The notes: a model not told the origin generated them from the sequence alone. A stretch of 64,000 nt of DNA from Allobosea sp. Tri-44 (GCF_004123845.1 NZ_NBDP01000030.1:682001-746000), one strand, 5' to 3'; counted from the first letter of the stretch, positions 1 to 8,804 are shown. Numbers and translations are program-made.

Positions 1-8
1 CCCGGCAA

Positions 9-1112
9 GTGAGCCTTGCTCCGGCCAGCGCCGACGAGATCGTGACCGAGCCGGCGGAGGTTGCCCGGAGCGCGGCCCAGGGCCGCGATGCCTACCGGGC
101 TCTGTCGCTGCGCCGCAAGCTGATCCTCGTCGGCTTTGCGCTCGTGCTGCTGGCCTGCCTGATCGTCGATCTCATGCTTGGACCGGCGCGCTACAGCGTA
201 GCCGAGGTCGTCAACGCGCTGATCTCGCCCTCGACCGCCCCGGCCGCGGTTAGGGTCGTGATCTGGGATATCCGCCTGCCGGTCGCGCTGATGGCCGTCG
301 TCACGGGCGCGTCGCTGGCGATCGCCGGCGCGCAGATGCAGACGGTGCTGAACAACCCGCTCGCCAGCCCGTTCACGCTCGGCATCTCGGCCGCCGCAAG
401 CTTCGGGGCAGCGCTGGCGCTGGTCTTCGGCGTCGCGATCGTGCCGCTCGCGATCGACTACATCGTGCCGCTCAACGCCTTCATCATGGCGATGGGCGCC
501 TCCATGCTGATCCATGCGCTGAGCCAGCGCCGCGGCGTCACGACCGAGACTGTGGTGCTGCTCGGCATCGCGCTGGTCTTCACCTTCAACGCCCTGCTCT
601 CACTGCTGCAGTTCTTCGCCTCCGAGCAGGCGCTTGGCGCCGTCGTCTTCTGGATGATGGGCTCGCTGACCAAGGCGAATTGGCACAAGCTGGCGATCAC
701 CTCGACCGTGCTCGTCCTCTGCATCCCGCTGTTCGCGCGCCGGGCCTGGGCCCTGACGACGCTGCGGCTCGGCGACGAGAAGGCGGCGAGCTTCGGCATT
801 GACGTCAGGTATTTGCGGCTCGAGACTATGCTGCTCGTCGCCCTGCTCGCGGCGGTGCCGGTCGCCTTTGTCGGCACGATCGGCTTCATCGGCCTGGTCG
901 GCCCGCACATCGCCCGGATGGTGATCGGCGAGGACCAGCGCTTTTTCCTGCCGGCCTCGGCGCTGGCCGGCGCGGCGATCCTGTCGGCCTCCTCCGTGGT
1001 CAGCAAGTCGCTGATCCCCGGCCTGATCTTCCCGATCAGCATCGTCACGGCGCTGGTCGGCGTGCCGTTCTTCTTCAGTCTGATCCTGACCAGCCGGAGG
1101 CGCTCATGGTGA
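9..1112 (+). CDS. FecCD-family iron/metallophore ABC transporter permease
   Basis: Inner-membrane permease of a binding-protein-dependent importer of the FecCD/BtuC type, which moves ferric siderophores, haem or cobalamin. The 367-residue protein has a soluble N-terminal tail of about 35 residues and then many hydrophobic segments. It shows the family landmarks: GAQMQTVLNNPLASPFTLG near residue 110 and GFIGLVGPHIAR near 295. It starts with GTG that overlaps a TGA at 10-12, which is probably the stop of an upstream binding-protein gene cut by the window edge (ccc ggc aag tga). Its own stop overlaps the start of the ATPase gene. The substrate cannot be read from the permease alone. Confidence 0.9.
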   Translation: MSLAPASADEIVTEPAEVARSAAQGRDAYRALSLRRKLILVGFALVLLACLIVDLMLGPARYSVAEVVNALISPSTAPAAVRVVIWDIRLPVALMAVVTGASLAIAGAQMQTVLNNPLASPFTLGISAAASFGAALALVFGVAIVPLAIDYIVPLNAFIMAMGASMLIHALSQRRGVTTETVVLLGIALVFTFNALLSLLQFFASEQALGAVVFWMMGSLTKANWHKLAITSTVLVLCIPLFARRAWALTTLRLGDEKAASFGIDVRYLRLETMLLVALLAAVPVAFVGTIGFIGLVGPHIARMVIGEDQRFFLPASALAGAAILSASSVVSKSLIPGLIFPISIVTALVGVPFFFSLILTSRRRSW

Positions 1113-1906
1113 AGCGCCTGATGCTCAACGATGTCGGCGTCGCCTATGGCAAGCGCCAGATCCTCAGCGGGATCAGCACGCCCGAGATGACGGGCGGCGA
1201 AATCGTCGCCGTGATCGGTCCCAACGCCGCCGGCAAATCGAGCCTGTTTCGCCGCATCGCCGGACTGATCCCGGGTGCCGGCTCGGTCGAAGTCGTCAGC
1301 GCCCACGGCAAGACGCCCTGCTACCTGCCGCAGGATACGGCGGTGAATGCGGTGCTGACCGTCTACGAATCGATCCTGCTCGCCCGCAAGCAGGGCGGCT
1401 CCTGGAGTGTCGGTGACGATGAGCTCGCAGCCATCGACGAAGCCCTGCACGCACTCGACATCGCCGACCTCGCCTTCCGCGGCCTCGGCGAGCTCAGCGG
1501 CGGCCAGCGCCAGCTCGTCTCGATCGCCCAGACGCTGGTGCGCCGGCCCGAGATCATGCTGCTCGACGAGCCGACCAGCGCGCTCGACCTGCACCGCCAG
1601 TTCGAGGTGCTGAGCCTTGTCTCACGGCTGGCGCGCGAGCGGCAGGTCTGCGTGCTGATCGCGATCCACGATCTCAACCAGGCGCTGCGCATCGCCGACA
1701 AGGTGATGGTGCTGGCCAAGGGCCGCCTCGCCGCCTTCGGCGACCCGCGCGAGATCATTACGCCGGCTTTGCTCGAAGAGGTCTATGGCGTCGTCGCGCG
1801 GGTCGAGGCGAACGAGGGCGAGACGCCCTTCGTCGTCGTCCATGGCTCGGCGCGCAGGCATAGCCGCAGCGATACGCAGCTTGCCGCCGCCAGACCGGCA
1901 GCATAG
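1106..1906 (+). CDS. ABC transporter ATP-binding protein (FecE/FepC type)
   Basis: ATPase partner of the preceding permease, energising uptake at the cytoplasmic face. The 266-residue protein has Walker A at 38-46 (GPNAAGKSS), the signature LSGGQRQ at 130-136, Walker B IMLLDEP at 150-156 and the switch histidine in AIHDLNQAL. The start codon lies inside the end of the permease gene, so the two are translationally coupled. Walker A has Ala-Ala where most relatives have Gly-Ser or Gly-Cys, which is tolerated in this position. A methyltransferase gene follows 24 bases downstream in the same direction. Confidence 0.92.
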   Translation: MVKRLMLNDVGVAYGKRQILSGISTPEMTGGEIVAVIGPNAAGKSSLFRRIAGLIPGAGSVEVVSAHGKTPCYLPQDTAVNAVLTVYESILLARKQGGSWSVGDDELAAIDEALHALDIADLAFRGLGELSGGQRQLVSIAQTLVRRPEIMLLDEPTSALDLHRQFEVLSLVSRLARERQVCVLIAIHDLNQALRIADKVMVLAKGRLAAFGDPREIITPALLEEVYGVVARVEANEGETPFVVVHGSARRHSRSDTQLAAARPAA

Positions 1907-1930
1907 TTCCATCCCAGTTTCGCACGGCGA

Positions 1931-2719
1931 ATGCCAATGCCCGATAGCAGCCTCTCCACCCCCGGCGCCAATTTCTCCCTCAAGGAGGAAATCCGGTCCT
2001 ATTGGTCCGGGCGCGCAGCCACCTTCGACCAGCAGGTCGGCCATGCCATCAAATCGGACGCAGAGCTCGCCGCCTTCCAGTCGCTGCTGCGGCAATCCTT
2101 CGGAACCGAACCGCGCGAGGTGCTCGACCTCGCCTGCGGCACCGGCGAGATCACCCGCGCGCTGCTCTCGCTCGGGCATGAGGTCACCGCGATCGACTTT
2201 TCCGAGGAGATGCTGGCCCGCGCCCGCGCCAAGCATGGCGACAGGGCCCGCATCCTGGCCGGCGATGCCGAACGCCTGCTCGACGACGATGGGATTTACG
2301 ACGCGCTGGTCACTCGCCATCTGGTCTGGACGCTGACCGATCCCGAGGTCGCCTTCGCCGAATGGTTCCGGGTGCTCAAGCCCGGCGGCAAGCTGCTCGT
2401 GATTGATGGCGACTGGATCAACCGCTCCTGGCTGCAGGGCCTGCTCAACCGGGCAGCGACCTTCCTGCGCGAACGCGCCGGCGCCGCCCCGCATGGCGCC
2501 GATCGCGCGGCCTTCGACTCGATCACCAGCCGTTTCTTCTTCCGCGAGGGCCTGAGCGCGGAGCGGCTCGGCGCTATGTTACGCCAGGCGGGCTTTGCGC
2601 GCATCGAGGCGGCCGACTACGCACGGGTGATCAAGGCGCAGCAGCGCCACGCCGCCCTGCACGATGCGCTCCGGCTGGCGTCCTCGACCCGTTTCGCGCT
2701 GCTCGCGACGAAGAGCTGA
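1931..2719 (+). CDS. Class I SAM-dependent methyltransferase
   Basis: A 262-residue Rossmann-fold methyltransferase of the Methyltransf_11/25 type. Motif I VLDLACGTG is at about 67-75, the post-I acidic segment AIDFSEEML follows, and a motif III-like VLKPGGKLLVIDGDW lies near 150. The acceptor is unknown. It follows the iron-type ABC importer by 24 bases on the same strand, so it is probably cotranscribed. It may modify or process the imported metallophore or a related metabolite, but that is inference from position only. ATG at 1931 is followed two codons later by another ATG, so the start may be 1937. Confidence 0.8.
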   Translation: MPMPDSSLSTPGANFSLKEEIRSYWSGRAATFDQQVGHAIKSDAELAAFQSLLRQSFGTEPREVLDLACGTGEITRALLSLGHEVTAIDFSEEMLARARAKHGDRARILAGDAERLLDDDGIYDALVTRHLVWTLTDPEVAFAEWFRVLKPGGKLLVIDGDWINRSWLQGLLNRAATFLRERAGAAPHGADRAAFDSITSRFFFREGLSAERLGAMLRQAGFARIEAADYARVIKAQQRHAALHDALRLASSTRFALLATKS

Positions 2720-2884
2720 GCGCGCCGCGCAGAACACCCGTTTTTGCCGTGCAGCTCCACCGCTGCCCTCTTCCGTCGGAGGCGTCGAGCACTTACCTTC
2801 CTGTGTCGGATCGGGCGCTCGCTGCTCGGACCGGGACGCCGCGCGCGCGAGCCGCCGGCATGCTCAGGGTGGCGCAAAGCCGTG

Positions 2885-5092
2885 ATGGAGTTCAGGAAGG
2901 CCCGCTGGACGACCCGCCTGAAGCGCCTCGCGCTGGGCGTCGATGCATGGATCGGCGCCTCGCTCTACGCAGCCGGCCATCGCGCCGGAGAGGTCTATGA
3001 ACGCATCCGTAGCGCCACCGACCGGCTGACCGTCAGCGGGCCGAAACGGCTCGCCGCCGAATTCGCCAGCGAGGGGCTGAATGTCGGCATCGCCGGCGCG
3101 ATCGTCATGCTGATGCTGGCGATCCCCTCCTTCCAGGAGGGGCGCGAAGAGGCGCTCAAGAACCAGGTCTTCGCCGTCACCTTCCTCGACCGCTACGGCT
3201 CGGAGATCGGCCATCGCGGCGCCCGCCACGACGATTCGCTGAAGCTCGAGGAATTCCCCGACCATCTGCTCAAGGCGGTGCTGGCGACCGAGGACCGGCG
3301 CTTCTACGACCATTTCGGCATCGACGTCTTCGGCACCTTCCGGGCGCTCACCGTCAACGCCCGCGCCTCGGGCGTGGTCCAGGGCGGCTCGTCGCTCACC
3401 CAGCAACTGGCCAAGAACCTCTTCCTCAACAACGAGCGCTCGCTCGACCGCAAGATCAAGGAAGCCTTCCTGTCGCTCTGGCTGGAACACCGGCTGACCA
3501 AGAACGAGATTCTCAAGCTCTATCTTGACCGCGCCTATATGGGCGGCGGCACCTTCGGCGTTGCGGCGGCGGCCGACTATTATTTCGGCAAGTCGGTGAA
3601 GGATGTGAGCCTGGCGGAGGCGGCGATGCTCGCCGGCCTGTTCAAGGCCCCGAGCAAGTTCGCTCCGCACGTCAACCTGCCGGCGGCGCGGGCGCGGGCC
3701 AACGACGTGCTCAACGCCATGGTCGATGCCGGTTTCATGACGGCTGGCCAGGTCGATTCGGCCAAGCGCAACCCGGCGACGCCGATCGACCGCAGGCGCG
3801 ACTCCAATCCGGACTACTATCTCGACTGGGCTTTCGACGAGACCCGCAGGCTCGCCGAGGACGGCAAGCTCGGCCCTGAGAGGGTGCTGACGGTGAAGAC
3901 GCCTTACGACCCGGCGATCCAGAAGCGCGCCGACGAGGCGGTCGAGTCGATCCTGCGCCAGCACGGCCCGGCCTATCGCGCCAAGCAGGCGGCGGCGGTG
4001 ATCATGGACCCGGATGGAGCGGTGCGCGCCATCGTCGGTGGGCGCGACTATGGCGCGAGCCAGTTCAATCGCGCCACCGCGAGTCTGCGCCAGCCCGGCT
4101 CCTCCTTCAAGCCTTACGTCTACGCGGCGGCGATGAGCGCCGGGCTCTACAAGCCGACGACGGTTGTCACCGACCGGCCCGTCTGCATCGGCAACTGGTG
4201 CCCGAACAATTACGGGCGCTCCTATGCCGGCTCGATGCCACTGACGGTGGCGCTGGCGAAGTCGATCAATACGATCCCGGTGCAGATGTCGATCGCGATC
4301 GGCAAGGCCACCGGCGAGACGCATGAGGCCCGCGCGGCGCGCATCGGCCGGACCAAGATCGTCGAGACCTGCCGGGCGATGGGCCTGACCACGCCGCTGA
4401 TCGACACCGTCTCGCTGCCGATCGGGGCAGCGGAGGTAACCGTGATCGAGCAGGCGGCCGGCTATGCCGTGTTCGCCAATGGCGGCAAGCGGGCGAAGCC
4501 TTACGCCGCCTTCGATATCCGTAACTCGGCGGGCGAAGAGATCTACCGCCATGACCGCGACGAGCCGGCGCCGGCACAGGTACTGAGCACGCAGGTCGCG
4601 TTCGAGATGAACCAGATGCTGTCGACCGTGCCGACCGCCGGCACTGGCCGGCGTGCCGCGCTCGACGGCGTCGTCAGCGCCGGCAAGACCGGTACGACCA
4701 ATGGCTACAAGGACGCCTGGTATGTCGGCTATACCGGCAATCTCGTCGGCGCGATCTGGTTCGGCAACGATGATTCCTCCGAGACCAACAACATGACCGG
4801 CGGCTCGCTGCCGGCGATGACCTGGAAGGAGATCATGGGCTTCGCGCATCAGGGCATCGAGCTGAAGCCGATCCCGGGCGTGACGCCGCAGCCTGGCGAC
4901 GCCAAGACTGTGGTGGCGAAAGCCAGTGATCCCGCGGCCGGCGCCAGCGCCGGCCATATGTCGCGCAAATCCTTCGAGGTGCTCTCCGCCGTCGGCACGA
5001 TGTTCAAGTCGGTCGAGGCCCCGCGGGCCGCCCGCGCCTCCATCCAGGCCGGGATCCGCGGCGCTCCCACCGGCCTCTCCGTCATTCGCTAG
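2885..5092 (+). CDS. Penicillin-binding protein 1A family bifunctional peptidoglycan synthase
   Basis: Class A PBP, 735 residues, anchored by one transmembrane segment near residue 65. It polymerises and cross-links peptidoglycan in the periplasm. The glycosyltransferase (GT51) domain shows TEDRRFYDHFG with the catalytic Glu at 136, then GGSSLTQQLAKNL. The transpeptidase domain has SSFK with Ser 406 and Lys 409, a SIN motif, and KTGT at 601-604. The frame is open upstream to 2744, but that extension is Arg-rich and has no family similarity; ATG 2885, directly after an in-frame GTG at 2882, gives the expected basic N terminus. A dispersed palindromic repeat follows the stop. Confidence 0.9.
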   Translation: MEFRKARWTTRLKRLALGVDAWIGASLYAAGHRAGEVYERIRSATDRLTVSGPKRLAAEFASEGLNVGIAGAIVMLMLAIPSFQEGREEALKNQVFAVTFLDRYGSEIGHRGARHDDSLKLEEFPDHLLKAVLATEDRRFYDHFGIDVFGTFRALTVNARASGVVQGGSSLTQQLAKNLFLNNERSLDRKIKEAFLSLWLEHRLTKNEILKLYLDRAYMGGGTFGVAAAADYYFGKSVKDVSLAEAAMLAGLFKAPSKFAPHVNLPAARARANDVLNAMVDAGFMTAGQVDSAKRNPATPIDRRRDSNPDYYLDWAFDETRRLAEDGKLGPERVLTVKTPYDPAIQKRADEAVESILRQHGPAYRAKQAAAVIMDPDGAVRAIVGGRDYGASQFNRATASLRQPGSSFKPYVYAAAMSAGLYKPTTVVTDRPVCIGNWCPNNYGRSYAGSMPLTVALAKSINTIPVQMSIAIGKATGETHEARAARIGRTKIVETCRAMGLTTPLIDTVSLPIGAAEVTVIEQAAGYAVFANGGKRAKPYAAFDIRNSAGEEIYRHDRDEPAPAQVLSTQVAFEMNQMLSTVPTAGTGRRAALDGVVSAGKTGTTNGYKDAWYVGYTGNLVGAIWFGNDDSSETNNMTGGSLPAMTWKEIMGFAHQGIELKPIPGVTPQPGDAKTVVAKASDPAAGASAGHMSRKSFEVLSAVGTMFKSVEAPRAARASIQAGIRGAPTGLSVIR

Positions 5093-5096
5093 GCTC

Positions 5097-5208
5097 AGAG
5101 CATTGCGCGAAAAAGTGGGAACCGGTTTTTCGCGGGAGCAATGCTCTAAACTCATAGAATCGATCACGGTTCTCGCATTCGGGCGGTTCCGCCCGAATGC
5201 GACGTGAT
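5097..5208. repeat. Compound palindromic intergenic repeat, copy B1
   Basis: Two nested-palindrome units lie between the PBP gene and the next gene. The first has 10-base outer arms (AGAGCATTGC / GCAATGCTCT) enclosing GCGAAAAAGTGGGAACCGG and its near-complement. The second has outer arms ATCACG / CGTGAT at 5163-5208 enclosing a perfect 13-bp stem TCGCATTCGGGCG / CGCCCGAATGCGA. The core GTGGGAACCGG and the trailing CACGGTTC are shared with the copy at 8380, which marks a dispersed family. Confidence 0.75.
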
Positions 5209-5238
5209 CTAGAAGCCAATGCGGACCAAGATCATCCC

Positions 5239-5814
5239 ATGCGCGTGCTCCCCCTGGCTTATGTGATCGCGCTCGGCGCCGGCCTCGGCCTCGTCTCCGC
5301 CCGCTATGCCGTGGCGGAGCGGCCCTGGTTCGGCCGCGCCCAGATCGGGGCCTGGACGACCTGGCCGAACAGCGGCGCGCGCGACATCGATCCCTATATG
5401 CGGGCCTATCTGGCGCGCGGCGTCCACCTGCCGCTCGGCGCAGGCGAAGGCCTGGAGCTCATCGCCAAGGAAGACGACGCCGGACAGGCCCTCGACGCCC
5501 GCTGCCGCTATCTCGTCAGCGGGACAACGCCGCCGGCGCGCGGCTGGTCGCTCGACGTCGCCGATCTCGCCGGCCGTTCCTTGCAGTCCACCGTCGAGCG
5601 CGCGAGCTTCACCGACGCCGAGATCGTCCGCGGCGAGCGCGGCGGCATGCGTATCGTGCTGGCGACGGCGCCCGAGGCCGGCAACTGGCTGCCCTTGCCG
5701 GCAGGAGGACGTTTCCAGCTCCGCCTGCGGCTCTACGACACGCCTATCTCGAGCCATGCCGGCGAGCTCAGGCCAAGCGCCCTGCCCCGCATCGCACGGA
5801 TCGACTGCCGATGA
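5239..5814 (+). CDS. DUF1214-domain membrane-anchored protein
   Basis: A 191-residue protein with an N-terminal hydrophobic helix (about residues 4-22) and a periplasmic body. The C terminus carries the DUF1214 pattern NWLPLPAGGRFQLRLRLYD. Function is unknown; the domain belongs to a beta-rich family usually found joined to DUF1254. The frame is open from 5197, but the 14 residues before ATG 5239 come from the edge of the palindromic repeat and are charged, whereas starting at 5239 puts the membrane helix at the N terminus. The stop overlaps the next gene by four bases (ATGA), so the two are coupled. Confidence 0.75.
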   Translation: MRVLPLAYVIALGAGLGLVSARYAVAERPWFGRAQIGAWTTWPNSGARDIDPYMRAYLARGVHLPLGAGEGLELIAKEDDAGQALDARCRYLVSGTTPPARGWSLDVADLAGRSLQSTVERASFTDAEIVRGERGGMRIVLATAPEAGNWLPLPAGGRFQLRLRLYDTPISSHAGELRPSALPRIARIDCR

Positions 5815-6446
5815 GTGCTGCGGACAACATCGGAGCGCTGCCCACGATCGCGGGCCAATCGCGGCCTCGCCGCTGGTTGTCGCGGCTCGGGAGCGGGCTG
5901 CTGCGGCTCGTGCTGCTGACGCTGGCCGGGCTGGTGCTCGCCGGCATCGTCCACATCGTCACCGTGCTTAGGGTTCCCGCTCTGGCCTCGGGCGACGCCG
6001 CCACCGTCTACGCGGCGCTGGGCATGAACGGCCGGGCCGAGCTGGTGACGCCGCCTCCGGCCGGACTGCCTGCCATGCTCGACACCGATCCGAACAGCGT
6101 CGCGGCCGTATGCAGCTACGACCTCGCGGCAGGTCCGCTACGCGTCGTGGCGCGCACAAGCTCGTTGCCGCTTGGTCTCACCGTCCACCGCCGCGGCGGC
6201 GGCGTCGCCTATGCGATCACCGATAGGGCAGCGATCCGCGGCAACCTCGAATTCGTGGTGATGACACAGGAGCAGCTCGACGAGCGGTTGGCTAATGACG
6301 AGGAAGGCGAGACCTCGCGGGAATTGCGTGTGATCTCGCCCTCGCTGCAAGGGCTCGTCGTCGCGCGGGTCATAGTCCGCCGTTCCTTCGACCGCAGCGA
6401 GGCTGAGGCACTGGCGACCGGCGTCGCCTGCAGTCTCGCGGACTAG
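5811..6446 (+). CDS. DUF1254-domain membrane-anchored protein
   Basis: A 211-residue protein with a transmembrane helix near residues 30-52 and an exported domain. The stretch DTDPNSVAAVCSYDLAAGPL near residue 84 followed by a short strand-rich region (LPLGLTVHRRGG, AYAITDRAA) matches DUF1254. It overlaps the DUF1214 gene by ATGA, so the products probably act together in the envelope. In many bacteria one protein carries DUF1254 followed by DUF1214; here they are separate genes in the opposite order. No catalytic residues can be assigned. Confidence 0.7.
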   Translation: MSAADNIGALPTIAGQSRPRRWLSRLGSGLLRLVLLTLAGLVLAGIVHIVTVLRVPALASGDAATVYAALGMNGRAELVTPPPAGLPAMLDTDPNSVAAVCSYDLAAGPLRVVARTSSLPLGLTVHRRGGGVAYAITDRAAIRGNLEFVVMTQEQLDERLANDEEGETSRELRVISPSLQGLVVARVIVRRSFDRSEAEALATGVACSLAD

Positions 6447-6452
6447 GCGCGC

Positions 6453-7508
6453 CTAGAGCCAGCCATTGCGCTTGAAACGCCAGAACAGCGTCAGGCAGGT
6501 GGTGATGATCACCGCCAGGACGCCGTAATAGCCATAGTGCATCTCCAGTTCCGGCATGTTCTTGAAATTCATGCCGTAGATGCCGGCAAGCGCGGTCGGT
6601 ACCGCCAGAATGGCCGCCCAGGACGCGAGCCGCTTCGTGATCGCATTCTCCTGGCTTTGGCCGACGAGCAGGCTCGCCTCGAAAGCGAAGGCCAACACCT
6701 CCCGCAAGCTGTCGATCTTCTCCTGCACGGTGCGGACATGGTCGGTCACGTCGCGGAACATCGGGGCGAGGGTCGGGCGCACCTGCGGCACGCTGCCATT
6801 GCTCAGGCGCTGGCAGACATCGACCAGCGGCCCGACCGCGTTGCGCAGGCGCAAGAGGTCGCGCCTGAGCATGTAGAGCCGCTCGATGTCGCCGCGCATC
6901 ATCGGCCGGGCGAGGATTTTGTCCTCGATCTCCTCGACCTCGTCATGGATCGACTCGAGCACCGGCATGTAATTGTCGACGATGAAATCGAGGATCGCAT
7001 AGAGGATGAAATCCTCGCCCTTGGCCAGCGAAGTCGGGCAAGTCTCCCAGTGTTGCCGGACCGATGTGTACGAGGTCGAGGCACCGTGGCGGACACTGAC
7101 GATGTAGCCGCGACCGATGAAGATATGCGTCTCGCCGAAGGCGATGCGCTTGTCGACCATCTGGGCGGTGCGGGCGACGACGAACAGCGCGTCGCCATAC
7201 TGCTCGAGCTTCGGGCGCTGATGGGCGTTGGTCGCGTCCTCGACCGCGAGCGGGTGCAGGCCGAACTGCTCCTGTACGCATTTCAGCAGCTTCGCCTCCG
7301 GCTCGAGCAATCCGATCCAGACGACATGGCCGTCCTTGCGGGCCCATTCGCCGGCCTCATCGATCGGGACATCGGCGATGCGGACGCCATGGGCGTAGAC
7401 GCTCGAGGCGACGACGCCGGCCTCATGGCGATGCCCCTGGTCGACAGGTGGATCGTCGGGGATCTCTACCGCGGTCGAAGCAGTGAATCTGACGTGCGCG
7501 ACGGACAT
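6453..7508 (-). CDS. corA: CorA-family magnesium/cobalt transport protein
   Basis: Pentameric divalent-cation channel of the inner membrane. The 351-residue protein has a long acidic cytoplasmic domain (SIHDEVEEIEDKIL near residue 190) and two C-terminal transmembrane helices. The first ends in the selectivity motif YGMNFKNMPEL and the chain ends in basic residues (FKRNGWL), as in CorA. An in-frame ATG at 7535 lacks a ribosome site, while ATG 7508 is preceded by GGTGGAG six bases upstream, so 7508 is preferred. A second magnesium transporter, MgtE, is encoded at 59776-61158. Confidence 0.92.
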   Translation of the reverse strand: MSVAHVRFTASTAVEIPDDPPVDQGHRHEAGVVASSVYAHGVRIADVPIDEAGEWARKDGHVVWIGLLEPEAKLLKCVQEQFGLHPLAVEDATNAHQRPKLEQYGDALFVVARTAQMVDKRIAFGETHIFIGRGYIVSVRHGASTSYTSVRQHWETCPTSLAKGEDFILYAILDFIVDNYMPVLESIHDEVEEIEDKILARPMMRGDIERLYMLRRDLLRLRNAVGPLVDVCQRLSNGSVPQVRPTLAPMFRDVTDHVRTVQEKIDSLREVLAFAFEASLLVGQSQENAITKRLASWAAILAVPTALAGIYGMNFKNMPELEMHYGYYGVLAVIITTCLTLFWRFKRNGWL

Positions 7509-7613
7509 GGGGCACTCCACCGTTCGCCAGCTCATGGTCGGCAGGCTAGACCCAATTCCACCGGAATGGGAATCCTGTTTTGCGCCTGAAATCGGAGATC
7601 GGACGCAAGCTGG

Positions 7614-8411
7614 CTAGCCCTTGTAGACGACAGGCCCCCGCCCCGCCGGCGCGCCCTCGCCCTTTCCGCCGAACATGCCGATCAGCGGCAGGTTGCAGAC
7701 GCCGCCCAACTCGCTCTCCAGCCCCATGATGGCGCGCTCGGCCCGAACGGCCTCACGCGAGGGCATCTCGACGACGAGGTTGTCGAGCGAGAAGCGATAG
7801 CTCTTCAGCCTGAAACGAGCCCGTTCGCAGACCCAGAGCATCAGCCCTTCGTTCTCCGCGACGCGCTGAGTGGCCGGATCGCGCTGCTCGGGCGGCACCT
7901 GCTGGGAGGCATCGAGGGCACGCAGCCGAGCGCGATCGGCATTGATGACCCGCAAGGCGTTGGCGCGGAACTGGCCGAGCAGCAGCCGGTCGCCATTGGC
8001 GTCTTCGGCCAGCCGATTATAGCGCGACGCCTGCGAGGCGAACGAGCCGGAGGTCAGGGCGCGATGGTAGGCGGCGACGTCGTTCGACTGGGCCTCGACC
8101 GGCAGGATACGGGCATGGGCGAGCTTGGAGACCTCCCGTTCGAAATGACTGCGCTCATGGGCAGGCAGGACAATCCGCCAGGCGCGGGCCCGCAACTGCT
8201 CCTCATCGTCGGTCATATGAAACCAGGACGAGGCCTCGCCGCGGAAGCGCGCGCTCCACTCGCCGACGGCCGGCGCGATCTGGTCAGCGAAGATGTTTGG
8301 ACGGGGACGGCCGAGATCGCCGGTGGTCGAGCAGCCGGCGAGCAGCAAAAAGGACAGCGCCGCGGCTGCGATGGAGTGGGATGCGAAACAGTGGGAACCG
8401 GCTTTCCGCAT
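7614..8411 (-). CDS. Hypothetical lipoprotein
   Basis: A 265-residue secreted protein with a signal peptide ending in the lipobox LLLAGC near residue 27, so it should be lipid-anchored. The body is helix-rich with many Arg, Ala and Gln. It holds two Cys besides the lipobox Cys (VCERARF and GGVCNLPL), plus one near residue 8. No known family was recognised. The start codon and first dozen residues (MRKAGSHCFASHS) lie inside a dispersed palindromic repeat. The only in-frame alternative start is TTG at 8414, so the repeat has either supplied or extended the N terminus. Confidence 0.7.
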   Translation of the reverse strand: MRKAGSHCFASHSIAAAALSFLLLAGCSTTGDLGRPRPNIFADQIAPAVGEWSARFRGEASSWFHMTDDEEQLRARAWRIVLPAHERSHFEREVSKLAHARILPVEAQSNDVAAYHRALTSGSFASQASRYNRLAEDANGDRLLLGQFRANALRVINADRARLRALDASQQVPPEQRDPATQRVAENEGLMLWVCERARFRLKSYRFSLDNLVVEMPSREAVRAERAIMGLESELGGVCNLPLIGMFGGKGEGAPAGRGPVVYKG

Positions 8412-8456
8412 CAACCCTGCTCAAAACGATCGAAAATCGGCCACGTCACGGTTCGG
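8380..8456. repeat. Palindromic repeat, copy B2, overlapping a gene start
   Basis: The stem GATGCG / CGCATC encloses CAGTGGGAACCGGCTTT, matching the core of the repeat at 5097. The flank GCTCAAAACGATCG and CACGGTTCG also matches the other copy's GCTCTAAACTCATAGAATCG and CACGGTTC. The start codon of the lipoprotein at 7614-8411 lies in the right arm. Confidence 0.6.
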
Positions 8457-8493
8457 GTCGCTTCAACCCAGGGCTATCGTGATCCAGCACCCT

Positions 8494-8694
8494 TCAGCCC
8501 GGACGCCTGCGCCGCGTCTCGCGCTCGCCGCGGCCGGCGGGGCGCGGCCGTCGCGGCGGCTTGCTCGCAGCGGGCTCGGGCTGGCGCTCGTAACGGACGC
8601 CGGTGAAGAACAGGATTTGCCCGGAAGGGCCCAGCGCTGCGGGGCTCTGGCTGGCGGAGCGCCTGCGCGGCGCAAAAGGAATGACGTCTGCCAT
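8494..8694 (-). CDS. Small Arg-rich hypothetical protein
   Basis: A 66-residue protein that begins MADVIPFAPRRRS, carries a hydrophobic ILFFTGVRYERQ segment at about 27-38, and ends in a basic Arg/Pro-rich tail. The order of elements and the well-formed start suggest a real small gene rather than chance. Overlapping longer frames on the same strand look like low-complexity noise. The basic tail could bind nucleic acid, but no function is claimed. Confidence 0.55.
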   Translation of the reverse strand: MADVIPFAPRRRSASQSPAALGPSGQILFFTGVRYERQPEPAASKPPRRPRPAGRGERETRRRRPG

Positions 8695-8804
8695 GATGCG
8701 CCTCCCTTGCTGGCGCCTGTGCCCAATTCGCGGACGACACGTAAGATCGGACTCACGCGCGAGCTACGCCGCCCCATCCTCCGCACCATCAGCACGCATC
8801 ATGG

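Noticed and set aside
2864-5167. Very long open frame (767 codons) on the minus strand opposite the PBP gene
   Set aside because: It mirrors the codon bias of the real gene. Its translation is rich in Arg/Asp/His with no domain motifs, whereas the plus-strand protein has complete catalytic motifs.
8463-8795. 110-codon minus-strand frame overlapping the 66-residue small protein
   Set aside because: Low-complexity Ser/Ala/Arg sequence. The 66-residue frame has a sensible start and a hydrophobic FFTGVRYER core.
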